A stretch of DNA of 6,024 bases from Nitrospiraceae bacterium (GTDB lineage Bacteria > Nitrospirota > Thermodesulfovibrionia > Thermodesulfovibrionales > UBA9159), in assembly GCA_003453735.1 (NCBI GenBank), contig DMNE01000447.1:3780-9803 (forward strand), given 5' to 3'. Under the pieces are notes generated by a model. It made no database searches. It was not told the origin of the DNA and was given only the letters and a program-made list of their open reading frames with translations. The translations under genes were made by a program, and so were the position numbers. Of the stretch, positions 1-4,575 are shown piece by piece; within the stretch, counting starts at the first letter, position 1; the number at the start of each line of letters is the position of its first letter.

Positions 1-247
1 TGCGAGACTTGATGAGGACTTCCGCCATGCTCACCGCCACGAACACTGGCCTGCCCTTGCAGTCTTTCAGAAAACGGTAATTGATCGCTTGCCAGTCCTG
101 CTCGTCGCTGGAGAGATTTCTGCCGATCGCTGCCCCCAGGGCTTCATGACCGTAGGGAAACCAGATACCCTTGAAGGTAAGATACTTGCCGTATTCCGTG
201 AGGGCGTCAGGAAGACGAAGCCGAAGCGTAGGAGAGAGTATCCCAAA
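1..247 (-). pseudogene. Unidentified protein fragment, start-less and cut by the window edge
   Basis: Read on the minus strand, this stretch is open for 82 codons from 247 down to the window edge. Its composition is protein-like: aromatic-rich and balanced in charge, with G/C favoured at third positions. It contains segments such as KYLTFKGIWFPYGHEAL and QAINYRFLKDCKGRPVFVAV. I do not recognise the family. No ATG, GTG or TTG occurs in frame until about residue 70 of the open stretch, where several Val/Met codons cluster, so a normal start is missing. Directly upstream in the same frame is a TGA (248-250), then a further 23 open codons up to a TAG at 320-322. The simplest reading is the 5' part of a decayed gene or a mobile-element remnant; a sequencing error or a frameshift near 240 would also fit. 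The plus-strand frame opposite (89-376) starts with TTG, has no ribosome binding site and looks like a shadow. Confidence 0.35.
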
Positions 248-260
248 TCAAAGTATTTGG
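243..260. repeat. Short inverted repeat
   Basis: CCAAAT (243-248) and ATTTGG (255-260) form a perfect 6-bp inverted repeat around a 6-nt centre. It overlaps the TGA that ends the upstream part of the left-edge minus-strand frame. No T-tract follows on either strand, so it is not a convincing terminator. It could be an operator-like site or chance. Confidence 0.25.
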
Positions 261-380
261 CTCTGATACCTATTCAAAAACGGTCGCACACTAGGCCAGT
301 CCAAAAATGCGATTTCACCCTACCTGCAGGTCTCACCTTCTCTCAAGTCATGTTAGAGTGGTGTGCACTGTACTAAGACG

Positions 381-409
381 TTGCAAATATAAAGAAATCT
401 GGTTAACAT
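381..409 (+). promoter_or_regulatory. Candidate sigma70-type promoter for thrC
   Basis: TTGCAA (381-386, 4 of 6 matches to the -35 consensus) is followed after exactly 17 nt by TAACAT (404-409, 4 of 6 matches to the -10 consensus), in an AT-rich stretch that contrasts with the GC-richer sequence on each side. Transcription would begin near 416, giving a leader of about 40 nt before the ATG at 455. An alternative pair, TTAACA (403-408) and TATTCT (427-432) with an 18-nt spacer, would start at the ribosome binding site itself and is less likely. No leader peptide or attenuator is visible. Confidence 0.4.
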
Positions 410-438
410 AAAAAGCTTATTTCGGTTATTCTAGTTTT

Positions 439-445
439 AGAGAGG
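439..445 (+). promoter_or_regulatory. Ribosome binding site that decides the thrC start
   Basis: AGAGAGG ends 9 nt before the ATG at 455. The earlier in-frame ATG at 446 abuts this site with no spacing and could not use it, so the start at 455 is preferred and the protein loses three residues (MVA) compared with the longest frame. Confidence 0.7.
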
Positions 446-454
446 ATGGTGGCG

Positions 455-1795
455 ATGCCATATAAAGCATGGTTTCAATGCATCAATCATCAGTGCAACA
501 CGAGCTATCCCCTTAACTCCATCGTCTATCGCTGCAAAATCTGCGGCTCGTTGTTGGAAGTGCAGCATGACATGCGCGCCCTCAACCGCCGTGATGCCAA
601 GGCGTGGATGAAGCTGTTTGAGGACCGCTACAAGTCTACCCAGTGGCCCTATGGCTCAGGCGTGTGGGGCAAAAAAGAATGGGTTCTTCCTCAGATCGAT
701 AACAACAACATCGTCTCGCTCTATGAGGGAGGCACCAACCTTTTTTGGGCCGAGCGCTTCGGCAAGATACTGGGACTGGAGAATCTATGGATCAAACTCT
801 GTGGCAACTCCCATAGCGGTTCGTTTAAAGATCTCGGCATGACAGTTCTCGTCTCGCAGGTTAAGCAAATGATCAGCGAAGGTGCGCCAATTCAGGCGAT
901 CGCCTGCGCGTCCACGGGCGACACTTCTGCTGCGTTGGCTGTCTTCTGCGCTGCTGCCGGCATCCCATCGATTGTGCTGCTGCCGAAGGGCAAGATCTCT
1001 GTCGCACAGCTCGTCCAGCCCATCGCAAGCGGTGCGCTGGTGTTGTCGCTGGACACGGACTTCGACGGCTGCATGCGCGTTGTGCAGGAGATAACTCAGG
1101 ACGAGACGATATACCTGGCGAATTCCATGAATTCGCTTCGTATCGAGGGTCAGAAGACCGTCGGCATCGAGATCGTCCAGCAATTCGATTGGGAGGTTCC
1201 CGACGTTATCATCATCCCCGGCGGCAACCTGGGCAACGTTTCTGCTCTCGGCAGCGGATTGCTCATGATGCACGACCTAGGTCTGATCGCCAAACTGCCG
1301 CGTCTCGTTGTTGCCCAGGCAGAACTCGCCAATCCGCTCTACCGCTCCTATCTTAAGAACTTCGAGACCTTCGAGCCGATCCAGGCCCAGAAGACGTTGG
1401 CCAGCGCCATCCAGATCGGAAACCCCGTTAGCATACAGAAGGCGATCCGCACACTGAAACAGTTCAATGGCATCGTCGTAGACGCAACGGAGCAGGAACT
1501 GGCCGATGCAGCCGCCCTCGGTGATACCACGGGAATGTTTAACTGCCCCCACACCGGCGTCGCCCTCGCGACTTTGATAAAACTGATCAACGCCGACAAA
1601 ATCGATAGATCCGAGCACGTCGTGGTCATCTCCACGGCGCATGGCCTCAAGTTTACCGACTTCAAGGTTCAATACCACGAGGGTACGCTTGACTTCCCCT
1701 GCCGTTTCGCCAACAAGCCGATTGAGCTACCGCCACGGGTGGATGCTGTCAAGGAAGCTCTTCGGAACGCCCTGCAGAAGAGGAGTAAGAATTAG
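455..1795 (+). CDS. thrC: Threonine synthase, plant-like type with N-terminal zinc-ribbon cysteines
   Basis: This PLP enzyme converts O-phosphohomoserine and water to threonine and phosphate, the last step of threonine synthesis in the cytosol. The protein has 446 residues. The N-terminus carries Cys9, Cys14, Cys27 and Cys30, spaced like a zinc ribbon, and then the family segment [16 protein letters not shown] (about 64-79). The Schiff-base lysine is Lys125 in GSFKDLGMT. The phosphate-binding loop is [10 protein letters not shown] (152-161), PGGNLGN (255-261) is the cofactor-phosphate loop, CPHTGVAL (364-371) is the family motif, and [11 protein letters not shown] lies near 393-403. From memory these blocks and their order match the Arabidopsis enzyme nearly end to end, rather than the E. 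coli ThrC class. No other threonine genes are nearby, so it is probably monocistronic. Arginine codons are almost all CGN (14 of 16), unlike the genes to the right, suggesting a different origin. The convergent nitroreductase lies 170 nt downstream. The function is secure; SAM activation, as in plants, is unknown. Confidence 0.95.
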   Translation: MPYKAWFQCINHQCNTSYPLNSIVYRCKICGSLLEVQHDMRALNRRDAKAWMKLFEDRYKSTQWPYGSGVWGKKEWVLPQIDNNNIVSLYEGGTNLFWAERFGKILGLENLWIKLCGNSHSGSFKDLGMTVLVSQVKQMISEGAPIQAIACASTGDTSAALAVFCAAAGIPSIVLLPKGKISVAQLVQPIASGALVLSLDTDFDGCMRVVQEITQDETIYLANSMNSLRIEGQKTVGIEIVQQFDWEVPDVIIIPGGNLGNVSALGSGLLMMHDLGLIAKLPRLVVAQAELANPLYRSYLKNFETFEPIQAQKTLASAIQIGNPVSIQKAIRTLKQFNGIVVDATEQELADAAALGDTTGMFNCPHTGVALATLIKLINADKIDRSEHVVVISTAHGLKFTDFKVQYHEGTLDFPCRFANKPIELPPRVDAVKEALRNALQKRSKN

Positions 1796-1965
1796 ATTAG
1801 ATTTATAGATTTAAATGTATTAATTATATTTTCGTCAATAACCAATTTAAGTTTGCTTGGTTGACTCCACCGACCACTTTTTGCTCCCTGCGATGGGATG
1901 GGTCTCGTAGGTAGCGGGGTCGACTTGCCTCACCCGCTCTACCCTTATTTCTAAACAGCTGATCT
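1796..1965. other. Convergent intergenic region with weak hairpins
   Basis: These 170 nt separate the 3' ends of thrC and the nitroreductase gene. The first 35 nt are very AT-rich. One hairpin has AACCAA (1840-1845) pairing with TTGGTT (1857-1862) around an 11-nt loop and no following T-tract. A second, GC-rich hairpin is listed separately. I see no small gene here. Confidence 0.6.
1913..1938. terminator. Possible weak transcription terminator
   Basis: AGCGGG (1913-1918) pairs perfectly with CCCGCT (1933-1938) around a 14-nt loop, and the stem can gain a T-A pair inside with one bulged G. On the plus strand it is followed by a mixed pyrimidine stretch (about 1941-1952) rather than a clean T-run, so it is a poor intrinsic terminator. 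Its place between two convergent genes is what makes termination plausible. Confidence 0.3.
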
Positions 1966-2616
1966 TTAGGATAGGATCCTGCAGTTTTCTTCAACAGGCA
2001 CTCTGCCTGACTTAAACCTGTTAATGGGCGTTTCCTCTTTACGGTATCCGAGCGCTACAGAAACAACAAATCTAAGATCTTCAGGAACGCCTAAAAGGCT
2101 TCTTATTACATCATCTACACCCCTTACGTAACCTATTGGACAGCTACCCAAACCATATGCCTGGGCAGTCAGCATAAGATAGACCATCAAGGCCCCAATA
2201 CAGGGTAATCTCATAGGGGTTAGGCTCTCATGGATATAAACGAAGGCAACGGCAGGTGCATGAAAGAAATGAAGGCTCCCTTTCAATATATAATCATTTT
2301 TTAACCCCATTTCCATTAGATATGGCCTGAATTCACGGAAGAGCTCAGCACTCCTTTTGGTGTATTTCTCAGGTACCATGCCAGAATAAGAGGCTCCGAA
2401 TGTCCTTTTACCATCCTTGGCCACCTCGTCAATTAATCGGCGGAGTTCTTTTGTTTTTGCACCGTTTGTTGCATATATCTCCCACGGTTGTATATTACTA
2501 CCTGAAGGTGAATTTATAGCCACTTTCAGTAACTCCCTGAGGAGGGCATCTGAAATAGGTTTATCCGAGAATGCCCTTGTTACCTTCCTAATCTTTAGCG
2601 CCTCTAAAAGTTCCAT
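1966..2616 (-). CDS. Nitroreductase-family FMN oxidoreductase
   Basis: The protein has 216 residues, typical of single-domain nitroreductases, which are usually FMN-binding homodimers that use NAD(P)H to reduce nitroaromatics, quinones, flavins or other acceptors. The N-terminal basic motif RKVTRAF (10-16) corresponds to the usual RRSxRxF that contacts the FMN phosphate. SPSGSNIQPWEIY (36-48) corresponds to the APSxxNxQPW block, GLGSCPIG (155-162) to the GLGxCxIG turn, and ALGYRKEE (188-195) to the C-terminal GYPxE element. The middle (about 67-118) is a charged, aromatic helical region that varies among subfamilies and usually shapes the substrate pocket. The start is set by an AGGAGGT site just upstream. 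An in-frame extension of 44 Arg-rich residues reaching 2748 has no such site and was not used. It lies 137 nt downstream of the FAD oxidoreductase on the same strand. Arginine codons are mostly AGR (13 of 17). The substrate cannot be deduced. Confidence 0.9.
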   Translation of the reverse strand: MELLEALKIRKVTRAFSDKPISDALLRELLKVAINSPSGSNIQPWEIYATNGAKTKELRRLIDEVAKDGKRTFGASYSGMVPEKYTKRSAELFREFRPYLMEMGLKNDYILKGSLHFFHAPAVAFVYIHESLTPMRLPCIGALMVYLMLTAQAYGLGSCPIGYVRGVDDVIRSLLGVPEDLRFVVSVALGYRKEETPINRFKSGRVPVEENCRILS

Positions 2617-2620
2617 AGTC

Positions 2621-2627
2621 ACCTCCT
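2621..2627 (-). promoter_or_regulatory. Strong ribosome binding site of the nitroreductase gene
   Basis: On the minus strand AGGAGGT is a perfect match to the anti-Shine-Dalgarno core and lies 4 nt before the ATG at 2616. It fixes the start at the residue before ELLEALK and argues against the longer frame beginning at 2748. Confidence 0.85.
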
Positions 2628-2749
2628 GTCGATAAGATTCTTTGTGGCTTAGTTCCTCCCTACAGTGCCCCCTCCCAGCAGAACGACCTCTTACCGCTCT
2701 TCGATCGGTGCGAATATAGGATTTCTCTCCGCTCGCAACTTCTTCCATA

Positions 2750-2761
2750 CTCTTTAAAGAG
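2750..2761. repeat. 12-bp perfect palindrome over a stop codon
   Basis: CTCTTTAAAGAG is a perfect 12-bp palindrome that contains the TAA stop (2754-2756) of the FAD oxidoreductase gene. It has no loop, so it is not an RNA hairpin terminator. A dimeric protein could bind it, but it may simply be chance at a Ser-Leu-stop terminus. Confidence 0.3.
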
Positions 2762-4175
2762 AAGCTGGCTTGATGTTCTGGTTCAGCCGAAAGAAGTTTG
2801 TTGGATCATACTTGTTCTTAAGCGTCGCCAGCCTATTATACTTGGCCCGACCATACGCCGCCTTGACCCTGTCTTCCCCTTCCTCTCCGAGGAAGTTCAC
2901 ATAGACACCTCCCGTCGAGAAAGATCTCATTGCAACTTCAAAATCGCGCGTCCACCTCATATGCTCCTCCGCCTCCTTGGGATCTTCCCACCTTGTGACA
3001 ATATTGAGTACGCATAGGGCATCACGATGGCTGAAGGCCATCTCGTCTTCGCCAACTCTGCCCACGGCGCCTTCAAGGTGCTGCAAATGTACCTGGGACA
3101 GAGGTGATGTAATGTCCGCAGCATGTGCAGAGAGCAGCTCAATCGCCTCATCGCTCAGGCTCATCAGATGGGACGATTTCCAGTAGTTCTGGAGGCCCGC
3201 AGGTGAGCCGGAATCAAGCATCGACTGCAGTTCAGTGTAGTGCATTATCCTCACTGCGTCCTCAATTGGCGGGCCAAATACTCTAAGAGGCTTTACCACC
3301 TTTTCCCCCACTTCAATACGTCCTGTGTAACATACGTGGATAGCTATCACGGGAGACCCGTGAAAAAATCTATGGAGGAATGGAGTTGGCGAAGATGCTA
3401 TATATGCGAACATCGTGGTGAGCTCATCGGGGATGTCAGCGATGTAGTCACGATAAAAACGCAGGATCTCACGCGCCTTCACCGCGGGATGATACACAGT
3501 GCCTGCCAGCACGAGACCGACCTTATGGAGCCGATATTCAAATTCGGTTACGATGCCGAAGTTGCCTCCTCCACCCCTTACACCCCAGAAAAGTTCCTGG
3601 TTTTCTTCAGCACGGGCTGTTAGGAGTCTCCCATCGGCAGTGACAACATTAACCGAAAGGAGGTTGTCACACGTCACTCCAAACTTGCGCATGAGCCAGC
3701 CGATACCTCCACCTAGAGTTAGTCCAGCAATTCCCGTTCGCGAAACGATCCCGCCTGTGGTTGCCAAGCCATAGAACTGGGTCGCGCGATCCAATTCTCC
3801 CCAGTTCAGGCCTGCCTGAGCCCGTGCGGTACAGAACGCAGGATTCACCTCGATCTCCTTCATCCTCGAAAGGTCTATCACCATGCCGCCATTACAGACC
3901 GAGGTTCCCGCAACGTTGTGCCCTCCACTGCGCACCGCAACGAGGAGATCGTGCACACGCGCAAAATACACTGACTCAATCACATCATCAACATTCTTGC
4001 AAAAGACAATCATAGCTGGATACCTGTCTATCATTCCATTCCATATCCTGCGGGCCCTGTCATAACCCTCATCACTCGGCCTGATTAACTCTCCGTGCAG
4101 AGACTCTCCAAATGCCCTCACGGTCTCTTCGGCAAGGACTGTGCCCATGACATTGATGACTCTACGGTCTGGCAT
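2754..4175 (-). CDS. FAD-binding oxidoreductase, berberine bridge enzyme (BBE) type
   Basis: The protein has 473 residues, the usual size for bacterial BBE-type oxidases, which oxidise sugars, alcohols or secondary metabolites with covalently bound FAD. The FAD_binding_4 domain covers about 50-215. RSGGHNVAG (82-90) contains His86, the expected 8-alpha FAD attachment residue. TTGGIVSRTGIAGLTLGGG (139-157) and the following RKFGVTCDNLL segment (163-173) are standard for the family, as is GVRGGGGNFGIVTEFE (198-213). The substrate region follows, and the C-terminal BBE domain (about 424-470) includes YVNFLG, AAYG, LKNKYDPTN and RLNQNIKP. The cysteine that gives a second FAD bond in bicovalent members is absent: the matching place reads GGIVSRTG. 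No signal peptide is visible, so it is probably cytosolic. The ATG at 4175 was chosen over the GTG at 4184 because AGGTG (4186-4182) sits 6 nt before it. It lies upstream of the nitroreductase on the same strand, probably in one transcript. The substrate is unknown. Confidence 0.92.
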   Translation of the reverse strand: MPDRRVINVMGTVLAEETVRAFGESLHGELIRPSDEGYDRARRIWNGMIDRYPAMIVFCKNVDDVIESVYFARVHDLLVAVRSGGHNVAGTSVCNGGMVIDLSRMKEIEVNPAFCTARAQAGLNWGELDRATQFYGLATTGGIVSRTGIAGLTLGGGIGWLMRKFGVTCDNLLSVNVVTADGRLLTARAEENQELFWGVRGGGGNFGIVTEFEYRLHKVGLVLAGTVYHPAVKAREILRFYRDYIADIPDELTTMFAYIASSPTPFLHRFFHGSPVIAIHVCYTGRIEVGEKVVKPLRVFGPPIEDAVRIMHYTELQSMLDSGSPAGLQNYWKSSHLMSLSDEAIELLSAHAADITSPLSQVHLQHLEGAVGRVGEDEMAFSHRDALCVLNIVTRWEDPKEAEEHMRWTRDFEVAMRSFSTGGVYVNFLGEEGEDRVKAAYGRAKYNRLATLKNKYDPTNFFRLNQNIKPASL

Positions 4176-4181
4176 AACGTG

Positions 4182-4186
4182 CACCT
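4182..4186 (-). promoter_or_regulatory. Ribosome binding site that decides the FAD oxidoreductase start
   Basis: Minus-strand AGGTG ends 6 nt before the ATG at 4175. The GTG at 4184, which opens the longest frame, is itself part of this site, so it is an unlikely start. Confidence 0.6.
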
Positions 4187-4192
4187 ACATAA

Positions 4193-4201
4193 AGTATATC
4201 A
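4193..4201 (-). promoter_or_regulatory. Candidate extended -10 promoter for the flavoenzyme pair
   Basis: On the minus strand the sequence reads TGATATACT, an extended -10 element (TGn followed by TATACT, 5 of 6 matches to consensus). No good -35 box lies at 16-18 nt, as is often true of extended -10 promoters. Transcription would start near 4186, giving a very short leader with the ribosome binding site at its 5' end, which weakens the case. Confidence 0.3.
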
Positions 4202-4383
4202 GACCGCCACATGTCATAGACACATAGCAGAGCACAGCGAATACCTCACAAGGAAAAACCAACGACAAGATGTGTACTGACATTCGCAAGACCGGACACA
4301 CCACTAAATTCCCTGAATCAGCTATGGCAGCTTGCAGCATTCCTGCTGTATCGATAAGTTTGATTAGCATTATTGTGAATTTG

Positions 4384-4412
4384 TTGTCAATATTACGATA
4401 AGGTCGTAGGAT
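4384..4412 (+). promoter_or_regulatory. Candidate sigma70 promoter for the membrane protein gene
   Basis: TTGTCA (4384-4389, 5 of 6 matches to the -35 consensus) is followed after exactly 17 nt by TAGGAT (4407-4412, 4 of 6 matches to the -10 consensus). Transcription from about 4419 would give a leader of about 157 nt before the ATG at 4576, long enough for regulation although no known leader structure was recognised. Confidence 0.4.
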
Positions 4413-4540
4413 AGAAATTCAAGCTTGAAAAGCACTCTCAAAACAGCCAAAAGTGGTCTCAAGAACGATAACTATCCTCCTCGCAGTTGTACCGCACGCA
4501 AAATCCTATTTCTCGAACCCCTTTTGCAATGTGAATTCCG

Positions 4541-4570
4541 TTGAATACGCAAGACGTCATTTGCTATATT
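4541..4570 (+). promoter_or_regulatory. Alternative promoter next to the membrane protein start
   Basis: TTGAAT (4541-4546) and TATATT (4565-4570, 5 of 6 matches to the -10 consensus) are 18 nt apart. Transcription would start near 4577, essentially on the ATG at 4576. Use of this promoter would therefore imply either a nearly leaderless message or translation from the internal ATG at 4696. Confidence 0.3.
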
Positions 4571-4575
4571 CATCC

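Larger units (their letters stand above)
4185..4575. other. Divergent intergenic region (391 nt)
   Basis: This region separates the minus-strand flavoenzyme pair from the plus-strand membrane protein and should hold promoters for both; candidates are listed separately. TGCAGCA (4333-4339) and TGCTGTA (4344-4350) can form a 7-bp stem with one G-U pair around a 4-nt loop and no T-tract after it. The minus-strand frame 4185-4370 is open for 61 codons and hydrophobic, but it has no ribosome binding site and was not accepted. No RNA gene or riboswitch was recognised. Confidence 0.6.

Noticed and set aside
89..376. Plus-strand 95-codon frame opposite the left-edge fragment
   Set aside because: It starts with TTG, has no ribosome binding site, and its Lys/Arg-rich sequence looks like the antisense of the better minus-strand frame.
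785..1273. Minus-strand 162-codon frame inside thrC
   Set aside because: It lies entirely opposite a confidently identified enzyme and arises from its GC-rich codons; no ribosome binding site or domain is visible.
1277..1678. Minus-strand 133-codon frame inside thrC
   Set aside because: Shadow of thrC, for the same reasons.
2617..2748. 44-residue N-terminal extension of the nitroreductase
   Set aside because: Its Arg/Glu/Ser-rich sequence is unlike the family, it has no ribosome binding site, and a near-perfect site sits before the internal ATG at 2616.
3240..3623. Plus-strand 127-codon frame opposite the FAD oxidoreductase
   Set aside because: The minus strand carries an uninterrupted, motif-complete BBE-type protein here.
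4185..4370. Minus-strand hydrophobic 61-codon frame ending next to the FAD oxidoreductase start
   Set aside because: It has no ribosome binding site or recognisable feature; the length is within chance for this composition, and a leader peptide could not be supported.
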